This document shows positions 39,406 through 47,889 of a stretch of 64,000 nucleotides of DNA, one piece after another; the stretch's first letter is position 1, and each line of letters starts with the position of its first letter. The notes below the pieces were generated by a model. It did not search any database. It was given only the letters and a program-made list of their open reading frames with translations, and had not been told where the DNA came from. The position numbers and the translations under genes are program-made. The stretch is from NCBI RefSeq assembly GCF_001613425.1, contig NZ_BDCI01000008.1, positions 124,001-188,000 on the forward strand, written 5' to 3'. This DNA is from Nocardia vulneris (lineage in GTDB: Bacteria > Actinomycetota > Actinomycetes > Mycobacteriales > Mycobacteriaceae).

Positions 39406-39948
39406 GTGCCAACCAGTGAGTCGACCGCGCAGGCGGGCCAGACCGTGTCCGCCGCCGAGGGATCGATGGTCCGGAAGGTGCTGACCGCATTGCGGCAGGG
39501 CAGTGCGTTCCTGGTCGTCGGCGCGATCGGGTTTCTCGTCGATGCGGGCACCTACAACCTCCTGGTCTTCTGGGGTGGCGAGGGTCTGCTCTATCACTAC
39601 CCGCTGCCCGCCAAGATCATCGCGATCGCGGTCGCGACGGTGGTCACCTATTTCGGCAACAAGTGGTGGACCTTCGCGCACAAGAAGACCGACAATCCCG
39701 GGCGCGAATATCTGTTGTACGCGGTGTTCAATGTCGTCGCGATCGGCCTGCAACTGGGGTGCCTCGGCTTCTCCCGGTACGTGCTCGACCTCTCCTCGCC
39801 GCTGTCGGACAACATCTCCGGCACGCTCATCGGGCAGATCGTGGCCGTGGTCTTCCGGTATTGGGCCTACGACAAGTTCGTTTTCACCGGTGCGGGCCAG
39901 CGCGCCGAAGCGACCGACGGTGACGGCGCAGCGAATTCCCAGCAATAG
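39406..39948 (+). CDS. GtrA-family membrane protein, putative lipid-linked sugar flippase
   Basis: A 180-residue GtrA protein with four helices: FLVVGAIGFLVDAGTYNLLVFW, the TYFGNKWWTFAHKK loop, YAVFNVVAIGLQLGCLGFSRYV and IVAVVFRYWAYDKFVF. GtrA proteins are thought to flip or channel polyprenyl-phosphate sugars made by GT2 partners. TACCGT (39394-39399) is 6 nt before the GTG, hence a leaderless start with 180 residues; longer in-frame reading upstream overlaps the divergent GT2 gene and is rejected. It is 128 bp upstream of glfT2 and may share its transcript. Confidence 0.9.
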   Translation: MPTSESTAQAGQTVSAAEGSMVRKVLTALRQGSAFLVVGAIGFLVDAGTYNLLVFWGGEGLLYHYPLPAKIIAIAVATVVTYFGNKWWTFAHKKTDNPGREYLLYAVFNVVAIGLQLGCLGFSRYVLDLSSPLSDNISGTLIGQIVAVVFRYWAYDKFVFTGAGQRAEATDGDGAANSQQ

Positions 39949-40076
39949 CATGGGACACGGCGGCGCAGCGCCTGAGCAGGCAGCTACCGAGGGTGATTGA
40001 TATCCTCACCCCCGCCGCGAACGGCATCCAGGGGCGTGTCTGTCCCGTCCGGCACGATAACGATTTCGAGGACTTC

Positions 40077-41978
40077 ATGGAGCAGTCGGCTACCCAGGCC
40101 GTTACCGAAACGAAAGATCGAGCGACGGCCGTTGACGCCCCGGCTTCGCTGCGCTCCGACCATCGGGCGCCGGACCGGCTGGTGCTGCAGCGCGGCATCT
40201 TCACCGGCCCGTCGGCCAAGGTCAGCGACGAGCTGTACGCCGTCGTGAAGGGACGTGCCCACCGGGAACGTCAGGCGCTGCGGCTGGAAAAAGGCGCCGC
40301 CGCGCACACCAACACCTACTTCGGCCGCTTCGCCGCCAGCTACTGGCAGCGCTGGACCACCGTCACCGACGTGCGCGTCACCATGGTGCTCGATGTGGTC
40401 AAGAAGGCGAAGCTGCGCCTGGTCGCCTCCGATATCGCGGGGCACCGTCGCATCATCGACACCGCGCAGGTCACCGCGAGCGGTCCGGTGACGCTCTCGG
40501 CCACGCTCGACCAATACGTCGACGGTGGCGCGATCTGGCTCGAATTCGACGCTGTCGGTGGCGATCTCGGTATCACCGAGGTCAGCTGGACCAGTGCGGC
40601 GCCGGACCACATCCGCCCCGTCGCCATCGCCATCTGCACCTTCAACCGCGCCGAGGATTGCGCGCACACCGTCGCGGCGCTGGCCTCCGACGCGGTCGTG
40701 CTCGGCGCGATCGACGCGGTGTACGTCGTCGACCAGGGCACCGACCTGGTGCAGAACCGGCCGCTCTATCAGGAGGTGGCGCCGACCTTCGGGGACAAGC
40801 TGCGCTACATCCGCCAGCCCAATCTCGGTGGGGCGGGCGGCTTCACCCGCGGGCTCTACGAGGTGTCGGCCGCCAACGAGCACGCCGACGTCATCCTGAT
40901 GGACGACGACATCCTGTGCGAACCCGAAACCGTGTTGCGGCTCAACGCTTTCGCCAACATGACAGTGGAACCGACCCTGGTCGGCGCGCAGATGCTGTTC
41001 CTGCTCAACCCCGATTACCTGAACGTCGGCGCCGAAGAGGTGCATCTGCAGGATCTGCGACACGGGCAGAAGGTGCCGAAGGCGTTGCGCAACACCAGCA
41101 TGCTCAAGCGCAACCAGGAACGTCGCGTGGACGCCGGCTACAACGCCTGGTGGACCTGCCTGATCCCGGCCGAGGTGGTCGCCGAGATCGGGTTGCCGGT
41201 GCCGATCTTCTTCCAGTGGGACGACGTCGAATACGGCATCCGGGCCAGGGAGAGCGGTTTCGTCACGGTCACCCTGCCGAACGCGGCGGTGTGGCACGCG
41301 GACTTCTACTGGAAGGACTACGACGACTGGGCGCGCTACTTCAGCACGCGTAACTCGCTGATCGTCGGCGCTCTGCACACCGATCTGGATGGAAAAGCGA
41401 TCACCCGCAAGCTGTTCCGGGAACTGTCCGAGCAGTTGGTCGCCATGCAGTACGGTCTGGTGCACACCACGCTGCAGGGTATCGAGGATTTCTTGCAGGG
41501 TCCGAAGGTGTTGCAGGACGGCGGTATCGCCGCGCTCGCGGCGGCCCGCACCAGTCGCGGCGACTACGCGGAGACCAAGAAGCATCCCGCTTCGACGCCG
41601 CCGGTGCGTTCCGGTGACATCCAATTACGCCGTGCCACCGGCGAACCCAGCCGTCCGCTGCTCGTGCTGATCAAACGGGCGATCAACCAGTGGTTCGGCC
41701 GCACCCAGCACGGTGTCATCGGCGTCACCCGCGAAGATGCCTACTGGTGGCATGTTTCGCTGTTCGATCATGTCGTGGTCACCGACGCCTCCCAGTCCGG
41801 TGTCCGGGTCCGGCAGCGCGACAAGGCCCGCGCCCGCCAACTCCTGCGCCGCACCTTCCACGTCCTGCGCCGCCTGCGCCGCGAACTCCCCACCCTGCAA
41901 CAGCAATACCGTGCCGCCGTCCCCGACCTCACCAGCCGCGCCAACTGGGAACGCCTCTACGGCATCACCCCCGAATAG
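40077..41978 (+). CDS. glfT2: GlfT2, polymerising galactofuranosyltransferase
   Basis: A 633-residue GT2 enzyme that extends galactan with alternating beta-1,5 and beta-1,6 galactofuranose from UDP-Galf at the cytoplasmic face. Seen: N-terminal beta-sandwich (TYFGRFAASYWQRWTTVTDV), GT-A core with ICTFNRAEDC, QPNLGGAGGFTRG, the DDD metal motif (Asp276-Asp278), the catalytic WDDVEYG (Asp382/Asp383) and His407 in AVWHADFYW, then helical C-terminal domains. ATG at 40077 (GAGGA 4-5 nt upstream) gives nearly the length of the 637-residue M. tuberculosis protein; a GTG at 39993 is the alternative. The glf (mutase) gene, its usual neighbour, is not in the window. Confidence 0.95.
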   Translation: MEQSATQAVTETKDRATAVDAPASLRSDHRAPDRLVLQRGIFTGPSAKVSDELYAVVKGRAHRERQALRLEKGAAAHTNTYFGRFAASYWQRWTTVTDVRVTMVLDVVKKAKLRLVASDIAGHRRIIDTAQVTASGPVTLSATLDQYVDGGAIWLEFDAVGGDLGITEVSWTSAAPDHIRPVAIAICTFNRAEDCAHTVAALASDAVVLGAIDAVYVVDQGTDLVQNRPLYQEVAPTFGDKLRYIRQPNLGGAGGFTRGLYEVSAANEHADVILMDDDILCEPETVLRLNAFANMTVEPTLVGAQMLFLLNPDYLNVGAEEVHLQDLRHGQKVPKALRNTSMLKRNQERRVDAGYNAWWTCLIPAEVVAEIGLPVPIFFQWDDVEYGIRARESGFVTVTLPNAAVWHADFYWKDYDDWARYFSTRNSLIVGALHTDLDGKAITRKLFRELSEQLVAMQYGLVHTTLQGIEDFLQGPKVLQDGGIAALAAARTSRGDYAETKKHPASTPPVRSGDIQLRRATGEPSRPLLVLIKRAINQWFGRTQHGVIGVTREDAYWWHVSLFDHVVVTDASQSGVRVRQRDKARARQLLRRTFHVLRRLRRELPTLQQQYRAAVPDLTSRANWERLYGITPE

Positions 41979-41992
41979 CCAGCACCCCACCA

Positions 41993-42024
41993 CGAGCCGC
42001 CCCGCACCTCTGCCGGGCGGCTCG
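41993..42024. terminator. Terminator after glfT2
   Basis: CGAGCCGCCC (41993-42002) pairs with GGGCGGCTCG (42015-42024), starting 14 nt after the glfT2 stop, with a convergent small gene beyond. Confidence 0.75.
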
Positions 42025-42061
42025 CGGTCGTTCAGGCACTGACGTCGGCCTCGATTCGTCG

Positions 42062-42367
42062 CTACCCGAAAACGTCCGCATGCCACCAGCGCTCGGGGTC
42101 GCTGAACCACGGCCCCACGCGCTCGGCATCGAGAACGCGCAACTGCTTCAGATCGATCTCGTATCTCCGATACAGCGCAACGAGTTCCCGCAACCCGTCC
42201 TCATCCACCGCCCCGAGCCGCACCGTCAAATACAGCGTGCGCAGTTCCCCGCGATAAGACTCCACACACCGAATCCGGTCGAGCCACCCGAAGAACCCAG
42301 CCTCATCCAGCGCGGAATAATAGGTAACCCCGGTAGCCTCCACCACCACCTCGCCCACCCCACTCAT
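42062..42367 (-). CDS. Hypothetical protein, 101 residues
   Basis: A small acidic protein without signal peptide or membrane helix. It begins MSGVGEVVVEATGVTYYSAL and ends in a tryptophan-rich GPWFSDPERWWHADVFG. The alternation of beta strands (RTLYLTVRLG) and helices (EDGLRELVALYRRYEIDLKQL) suggests a compact alpha/beta domain, reminiscent in size and composition of immunity proteins, but I cannot assign a family and no toxin gene is adjacent. Codon use is like that of its neighbours. Convergent with glfT2. Confidence 0.6.
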   Translation of the reverse strand: MSGVGEVVVEATGVTYYSALDEAGFFGWLDRIRCVESYRGELRTLYLTVRLGAVDEDGLRELVALYRRYEIDLKQLRVLDAERVGPWFSDPERWWHADVFG

Positions 42368-42444
42368 CGCGACTTACCACCCGGATACACGTTCGTATAC
42401 CCACCTTTCTGCTCCAGCGCGGTGCCGCAGTGATAACGACCGGA

Positions 42445-42483
42445 AGGCCACCTTCAGCTGGGTTGGAAGGCTGAAGGTGGCCT
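42445..42483 (-). terminator. Terminator of SDR gene
   Basis: Perfect 14-bp stem AGGCCACCTTCAGC / GCTGAAGGTGGCCT with an 11-nt loop, 12 bp beyond the SDR stop at 42495 on the minus strand. Confidence 0.85.
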
Positions 42484-42494
42484 GGGGGAGTGCG

Positions 42495-43346
42495 TCAGAG
42501 GAAGAGGTCGGTGGTCAGGGGGCCGTCGCCGGGGACTACGCGGTATTTGTCGAGGTCGGTGATGCCGTGGGTGGCGAGGACGTCGTCATCGATGAAGAAG
42601 TTGCCGGAGGTGTCCTTGGCGGGGGAAGTGAGGACGAGGTAGGCGGCGTCGGCGTAGATGTCGGGGGTGCGCGAGGTGGCGATCATTTCTTCGCCGCCGA
42701 GCAGGTTCTTGACCGCGGCGGTGGCGATCGTGGTGCGCGGCCACAGCGAGTTGACGCCGATGCCGTCGTTCTTCAGTTCCTCCGCCAAACCCAGTGTGGT
42801 GAGCGACATTCCGTACTTGGCGATGGTGTAGCCGAGCGACGCCCCGGCCCACTTGGGGTCGAGGTTGAGCGGCGGCGAGAGGGTGAGGATGTGCGGGTTG
42901 CGCCCCGCCGCCGCCGACGCGCGCAGATGCGGGATGCTCAGCTTGGCGAGCAGGAAGCTGCCGCGGCAGTTGATGTCCTGCATGAGGTCGTACTTCTTCA
43001 TCGGCAGCAGATCGGTGGGGGACAGGTCGATCGCCGACGCGTTGTTCACCACGATATCGATGCCGCCGAACCGCTCTACGGTCTGCCGGACCGCCTCCGC
43101 GACCGATTCGTCGCTGCGCACGTCGCCGACGAACGGCAGCACCTGGCCGCCGGCCTGCTCGAGCTCCGCCGCGGCGGTATGAATGGTGCCGGGCAGCTTC
43201 GGATGCGGCTGATCGGTCTTGGCGATCAGCGTGATGTTCGCGCCGTCGGCCGCCGCCCGCTTGGCGATTTCCAAGCCGATGCCCCGGCTACCACCGGACA
43301 TGATCATCGTCGCGCCCGCGAGCGGCTTCGATCCCGATTCCGTCAT
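42495..43346 (-). CDS. SDR-family oxidoreductase (HSDL2-like)
   Basis: A 283-residue short-chain dehydrogenase: MSGGSRGIGLEIAKRAA cofactor turn (GxxxGIG), NNASAIDL, the catalytic segment TLSPPLNLDPKWAGASLGYTIAKYGMS (Ser, Tyr-x3-Lys), and WPRTTIATAAVKNLLGG. The pattern, with NFFIDDDVL near the C terminus, resembles the hydroxysteroid dehydrogenase-like 2 group; the substrate is unknown. GGAG lies 8 nt before the ATG. A perfect 20-bp palindrome about 80 bp upstream overlaps a plausible -35, so it is probably repressed by a MarR or TetR-type protein. Confidence 0.9.
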   Translation of the reverse strand: MTESGSKPLAGATMIMSGGSRGIGLEIAKRAAADGANITLIAKTDQPHPKLPGTIHTAAAELEQAGGQVLPFVGDVRSDESVAEAVRQTVERFGGIDIVVNNASAIDLSPTDLLPMKKYDLMQDINCRGSFLLAKLSIPHLRASAAAGRNPHILTLSPPLNLDPKWAGASLGYTIAKYGMSLTTLGLAEELKNDGIGVNSLWPRTTIATAAVKNLLGGEEMIATSRTPDIYADAAYLVLTSPAKDTSGNFFIDDDVLATHGITDLDKYRVVPGDGPLTTDLFL

Positions 43347-43425
43347 GTGACCTGCTCCTGTCGTCCATGCCGCAGGTGGGCCCCGCGGCCTTCCGCACTT
43401 CGCACACTAAGCGTAACCCCCATTA

Positions 43426-43445
43426 CTATGCAACCAGTTGCATAG
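43426..43445. promoter_or_regulatory. 20-bp palindromic operator upstream of SDR gene
   Basis: CTATGCAAC-CA-GTTGCATAG is a perfect inverted repeat. On the minus strand its TTGCAT half can serve as -35, with TAGTGT 18 nt downstream as -10. The TTGCAT/ATGCAA half-sites are of the kind bound by MarR proteins and recall the marR operator at 29345. Confidence 0.65.
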
Positions 43446-43531
43446 GGGGAGTGCGTGAACTTCCTCTCTCACGACAGGTCGACCGGGCGGGTGGTGCCGA
43501 TCGCCGACTGCATCACCCGCCCGGCCACTGT

Positions 43532-44578
43532 TCAGCGGCGCGATCCGCGCTCTCGATAGATCTGCCGCTGCTGTTTGGTGATCTCCCGCCATTGGCGATG
43601 CCGCTCCGCCTGCAACCGCCGGTCGGTGCGCGCCGCCATCCAGGCGTTCTCCTTGGCCAGCTTCCGATAGCTGTCGAACCGGCGCTGGGTCAGTTCGCCG
43701 CTGTCGATGGCCGCCAGTACCGCGCACCCGGGCTCGCCGTTGTGCGCGCAATCGCCGAAACGGCATCGCGCGGCCAGGGATTCGATATCGCTGAAGGTCT
43801 TCTCGATACCTTCGGCGGCATCCCACAGGCCGACCCCGCGCAGTCCAGGTGTATCGATGAGCGTGCCGCCGCTGGGCAGCGGTCGCAGCTCCCGATGCAC
43901 GGTGGTGTGCCGGCCCTTCTTGTCCGCGGAGCGAACGGCGTTGGTGGCGAACACTTCTTGCCCGAGCAGTGCATTGGCGAGGGTGGATTTCCCGGCACCC
44001 GACGGACCGATCAGCGCGACCGTCCCGTCGAGTACCGCGGCGAGCACATCCAGCCCGGCCCCGGTCTCGGCGCTCACCGTGAGCACCGTCGCGCCGGGCG
44101 CGACCGCCTGCACCGCGTCCAGCGGAATATCCACTGCCGCATCGGCTTTGGTGAGCAGAACGACCGGTTGGGCGTTGCTCTCCCAGGCCAGCGCGAGCAT
44201 CCGTTCGATCCGTCCGAGATCGACATCGGCGTCGGCTGCCGTGCAGATCAGGACCGTGTCGACATTGGCGGCCAGCACCTGTCCGTGGGACCGGCCGGAG
44301 ACCGAGGACCGCATGATCACCGATCGGCGCGGCAGCAGCCGCCGGACCGCGGCGTCGGCGTCGACGCTCACCCAATCACCGGTGCACAGGCCGCTGACCT
44401 CGGCATCGGCTCGTGGACAACGGGCCCGCGCGAGCCCGGTGGGTGTCGCCACATCGCATTCGCTGCGGTCCATCCGAATCACTCGGGCGGGCACGCAGTT
44501 CTCTTCGATCAGCGCGGTGTATTCCTCGGCTACGGCTTCGGTCCAGCCGTAAGGGACAAGAAGGTCGTACTCGACCAT
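43532..44578 (-). CDS. rsgA: RsgA, small ribosomal subunit biogenesis GTPase
   Basis: A 348-residue circularly permuted GTPase that acts in 30S subunit maturation. Order of motifs: OB-fold N terminus, G4 LLTKAD, G5 VSAETGAG, G1 GPSGAGKST, then G3 DTPGLRG, the order expected for YlqF/RsgA proteins. The C-terminal zinc motif is CRFGDCAHNGEPGC, followed by a basic tail. Expression may depend on an unseen promoter in the 216-bp gap upstream. It is not part of the cell-wall cluster functionally. Confidence 0.94.
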   Translation of the reverse strand: MVEYDLLVPYGWTEAVAEEYTALIEENCVPARVIRMDRSECDVATPTGLARARCPRADAEVSGLCTGDWVSVDADAAVRRLLPRRSVIMRSSVSGRSHGQVLAANVDTVLICTAADADVDLGRIERMLALAWESNAQPVVLLTKADAAVDIPLDAVQAVAPGATVLTVSAETGAGLDVLAAVLDGTVALIGPSGAGKSTLANALLGQEVFATNAVRSADKKGRHTTVHRELRPLPSGGTLIDTPGLRGVGLWDAAEGIEKTFSDIESLAARCRFGDCAHNGEPGCAVLAAIDSGELTQRRFDSYRKLAKENAWMAARTDRRLQAERHRQWREITKQQRQIYRERGSRR

Positions 44579-44794
44579 GATGGAGGGAATCCTTCGTCGG
44601 GCACCGAGCCCGTACCGGACTCAGCGACTGGAGATGAGGGTGGAGGTCCGTGTGGCGGCGTGCATGCGCACAGCTCGTCCGGGCACGGCAATCCGAACAG
44701 TCCTAGCCACGGTCCACACCTCCTCGTCTCTCTCGCAGTTGGCCCTCACCATCGCATGCGTGCCGAGGGCACGCAACCGAATTAATCCGTGCCG

Positions 44795-45841
44795 CTACCC
44801 GCGTGGGTCCGGTTTGCCGAACTGCTCGTGCCGGCCCAGCGAGCGCAGATGGAACCATTCGCGCAGCCCGGCCGGGTCGCGCCGGGTGACCAGGAAGAAC
44901 CAGGAGAAGCGGATCCATTCCTGCGGCAGCAGCTTGCGCATGCCGGGCTGCGACATCAGGTAGCCGCGGTTGCGATAGGTGAAGTAGCGCTTGACCGGGT
45001 CGTCGGGGTACTGAGTGTGCATCCGCCCGCCGAGGATCGGCTTGAATTCGGCGGCGCCGTTGGGATGCAGGTACGCGGTCTGCAAACAGGTGCCGAACGG
45101 CAGCCCGGAGCGCACCAGCCTGCGATGCACCTCGACCTCGTCGCCGCGCACGAACAGGCGCAGGTCGGGCACGCCGATCACGTCGACGGCCTGGGCGGAG
45201 ATCAGCGCACCGTTGAACAGCGACGCGATGCCGGGTAGGAAATCCTCGTCGCCGAGTTCGGAGCGCAGCCGCCGCCACACCACGCCGCGGCGCAGCGGGA
45301 AGGCCAGCCGGTCCGGTTCGTCGATATCGCACACCACCGGCGACACCTCGACCAGGCCGTGCCGGCGCGCGCAATCCAGCAGGGTGGCAAGCACTTCCGC
45401 GCCGTCGGGGCGGCCGTCGTCGTCGGCCAGCCAGACCCAGTCCGCACCCATGCTCAGCGCGTGCAGCATGCCGAGCGCGAAACCGCCTGCGCCACCGAGG
45501 TTGTGCGCCGAACCCAGGTAGGTGGACTCGATCGGCTGATCGCGGACCAGCTCGGCCACCTCGGCCTCGTTGGCATTGTCGATCACGATCAGGTGGTCGA
45601 CCGGACGTGACTGGGAGGCAATGACTTTCAGCGACTCGGCGAGCAGTTCGCGGCGCTTGTGCGTGACCACCACGGCCACGATGCGCGCGTCCGGTCCCGT
45701 GCCTGCGGGGGTCACCGCGCTCGAATCAGAGCCGCCCACTACGGGTTCCGCGGCGGCAGCACCGGGCGTCTTCGATGCGGAGTCGACCTGGGCGGCCGCC
45801 CCTGTCTCGATCGGGGTGTCCTGCCCGGTCGGCTCACTCAT
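44795..45841 (-). CDS. glfT1: GlfT1, galactan-initiating galactofuranosyltransferase
   Basis: A 348-residue GT2 enzyme that adds the first galactofuranose units to the rhamnosyl-GlcNAc-decaprenyl linker. About 50 disordered Ala/Thr-rich residues precede the catalytic domain: VVVTHKRRELL, NLGGAGGFALG (114-124), the DDD motif (140-142), RGDEVEVHRR (232-241) and a late FTYRNRGYLM. The assignment over a generic GT2 rests on position: its ATG overlaps the stop of wzt by 4 nt in the wzm-wzt-glfT1 order, matching Rv3783-Rv3781-Rv3782 content in M. tuberculosis. Confidence 0.92.
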   Translation of the reverse strand: MSEPTGQDTPIETGAAAQVDSASKTPGAAAAEPVVGGSDSSAVTPAGTGPDARIVAVVVTHKRRELLAESLKVIASQSRPVDHLIVIDNANEAEVAELVRDQPIESTYLGSAHNLGGAGGFALGMLHALSMGADWVWLADDDGRPDGAEVLATLLDCARRHGLVEVSPVVCDIDEPDRLAFPLRRGVVWRRLRSELGDEDFLPGIASLFNGALISAQAVDVIGVPDLRLFVRGDEVEVHRRLVRSGLPFGTCLQTAYLHPNGAAEFKPILGGRMHTQYPDDPVKRYFTYRNRGYLMSQPGMRKLLPQEWIRFSWFFLVTRRDPAGLREWFHLRSLGRHEQFGKPDPRG

Positions 45842-46677
45842 ACCTGGTTCCGCTCCAGTTCTCGTCCGTTTTCCATGGCCCGTTCGGCTTCCAGTTCGCG
45901 CAGCACGGTCGCGACGTGGTTGCCCGCGTCCGGACCTTCATAGGCTCGCACCACTTCTTCGATACCGCCGCGCAAACGGATCTCGCCGTGATCGATCCAC
46001 AGCGCGGTATCGCAGAGTTGTGCGAGAAATTCGTTGGAATGGCTGGCGAATACCAGGATGCCCGATCGGGCCACCAATTGCTGCAGGCGCAGCCGAGCTT
46101 TCTTCATGAATTCCGCGTCCACCGCGCCGATGCCCTCGTCGAGCAGCAGGATCTCGGGGTCGATCGAGGTGACCACGCCCATCGCGAGGCGAACCCGCAT
46201 ACCGGTGGAGTAGGTGCGCAACGGCATGGACAGGTATTCGCCCAGATCGGTGAAATCGGCGATCTCATCGATCTTGGACAGCATCTGCTTGCGCGTCTGC
46301 CCGAGGAAAAGTCCGCGGATGATGATGTTCTCGTAGCCGGAGATCTCCGGGTCCATGCCGACGCCGAGGTCGAACACCGGCGCCACCCGGCCGCGGATGC
46401 GCGCACTGCCGCGCGACGGTTCGTAGATGCCCGAAAGCAGCCGCAGCAGTGTCGATTTGCCCGCGCCGTTGTGTCCGACCAGGCCGACCTTGTCGCCTTC
46501 CTTCAGCGACAGCGTGATGTCGCGCAGCGCCTCGACCACCACCACGTCGGACTTGTTGCGCCCGATCGCGCCGCCGGCCTTGCCGAGGAACGCCTTCTTC
46601 AGCGACCGCGATTTCGCGTCGAAGATCGGGAATTCGACCCAGGCCTGGCGGGTTTCGATACTCACATGCTCGGTCAT
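45838..46677 (-). CDS. wzt: Wzt-type ABC transporter ATPase, galactan export
   Basis: A 279-residue ATPase: Walker A GHNGAGKST (68-76), the polysaccharide-exporter loop GYENIIIRGLFLG (114-126), signature YSTGMRVRLA (156-165), Walker B ILLLDEG (176-182) and switch His213. It resembles KpsT/Wzt proteins. In M. tuberculosis Wzm-Wzt (Rv3783-Rv3781) flips the lipid-linked galactan across the membrane. It has no C-terminal carbohydrate-recognition domain, consistent with length-independent export. It sits between wzm (10-bp gap) and glfT1 (4-nt overlap). Confidence 0.94.
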   Translation of the reverse strand: MTEHVSIETRQAWVEFPIFDAKSRSLKKAFLGKAGGAIGRNKSDVVVVEALRDITLSLKEGDKVGLVGHNGAGKSTLLRLLSGIYEPSRGSARIRGRVAPVFDLGVGMDPEISGYENIIIRGLFLGQTRKQMLSKIDEIADFTDLGEYLSMPLRTYSTGMRVRLAMGVVTSIDPEILLLDEGIGAVDAEFMKKARLRLQQLVARSGILVFASHSNEFLAQLCDTALWIDHGEIRLRGGIEEVVRAYEGPDAGNHVATVLRELEAERAMENGRELERNQV

Positions 46678-46687
46678 CGATCCGCTC

Positions 46688-47806
46688 CTAAACCCAGTAC
46701 GGCACGCGCGAACGGAATTGCTTCATCGCGAAGATGGCGACGATCCAGCCGACCACCGTGATGGCGCCGACGATCAGCCAGTGATACAGGTGCTGGTCGT
46801 CGCCGAGCAGCGGGGCGCGGATGATCTCCAGATAGTGGAACGTCGGCACGATCTCGGCCAGCTTCGCGCGCTCGCTGACCTGCCCGCCCTGCGCCTCGAG
46901 GCTCTTGGTATTCCACATCACCGGGGTCAGCACGAACAGCATCAGCGTGAGGCTGCCGAGGATCGGCGCGATATCGCGGTAGCGCGTGCTGAAGATGCCG
47001 AACACGATCGACACCCACATCGCGTTGAGGAACAGCAGTCCCAGTGCCGGAATCGCGAATATCGCGGTCCAGTGCAGTTTTTCCCACACACCGAACGCGA
47101 CGAGCACCACGAAATAGATCAGCATGTTGTGCGCGAAGAACAGCAACTGCCGCCAGACCAGGCGATAGACGTGCACGCTCAGCGCCGACGGCAGCTGTTT
47201 GATCAGACCCTCGTTGGCGATGAAGACATCGGAACCCTCGAGAATGCTCGCGTTGATCACATTCCAGACGATGATGCCGACCGCCACGTATGGCAGGTAG
47301 TCCTTGACCGGCTGGCCGAGCAGCGCGGAATACAGCAGGCCGATCGCCGCCGCCTGCACACCCGTCGCGATGGTGATCCAGAACGGGCCGAGCACCGAAC
47401 GGCGGTACCGCTGCTTGATGTCCTGCCAGCCGAGCGAGAGCCACAGTTCGCGCTGCCCGAAGCCGACGCGGAAGTCCTTGAAGGCGCGCTGGAAGGTCTG
47501 CGAATCCGAGGTGATCGGCGCGTCGTCGACCGGTTCGGTCGGCGCGGCCGCCGGTTGCTCGTCCGCCGCGGTCTCCTTCGACAAGGCCGGAGCCTCCCCG
47601 GCGCTCACCGAGTCTGCTTCCGGCGGGCTGTCCGCGCGCGCCACAGCGGCGTCGGCGTCTGGTGGCGCGGACGCATCGGAACGCTCGGACTCATCGGAAC
47701 GCTCGGGGTTTTCTGAACGCACTGAGCTGTCATCTGAACGCACTGAGCTCTCTTCACGACGCCCCGGACTCTGATTCGAGTCGGGGCGAGCGGCAGCGGC
47801 GGGCAC
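46688..47806 (-). CDS. wzm: Wzm-type ABC transporter permease, galactan export
   Basis: A 372-residue permease. The C-terminal 260 residues hold six membrane helices of the ABC-2 polysaccharide exporter family (LSLGWQDIKQRYRRSVLGPFW entry motif, then IFGIFSTRYRDIAPILG and FVLTPVMWN). The first 110 residues are a long charged, low-complexity tail with repeated short Ser-Arg-Ser and Glu-Arg-Ser units, unusual for Wzm. TAGGCT (47820-47815) lies 8 nt before the GTG at 47806, so I choose that start as leaderless. It heads the wzm-wzt-glfT1 operon. Confidence 0.92.
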   Translation of the reverse strand: MPAAAARPDSNQSPGRREESSVRSDDSSVRSENPERSDESERSDASAPPDADAAVARADSPPEADSVSAGEAPALSKETAADEQPAAAPTEPVDDAPITSDSQTFQRAFKDFRVGFGQRELWLSLGWQDIKQRYRRSVLGPFWITIATGVQAAAIGLLYSALLGQPVKDYLPYVAVGIIVWNVINASILEGSDVFIANEGLIKQLPSALSVHVYRLVWRQLLFFAHNMLIYFVVLVAFGVWEKLHWTAIFAIPALGLLFLNAMWVSIVFGIFSTRYRDIAPILGSLTLMLFVLTPVMWNTKSLEAQGGQVSERAKLAEIVPTFHYLEIIRAPLLGDDQHLYHWLIVGAITVVGWIVAIFAMKQFRSRVPYWV

Positions 47807-47889
47807 GGTGCCCGAGCCTACCCTTGGACATTCGTACCGACCCGCGTGGCACACACGGGCCGGTGCCTCTCACAGCCGTGATGCGGGAC

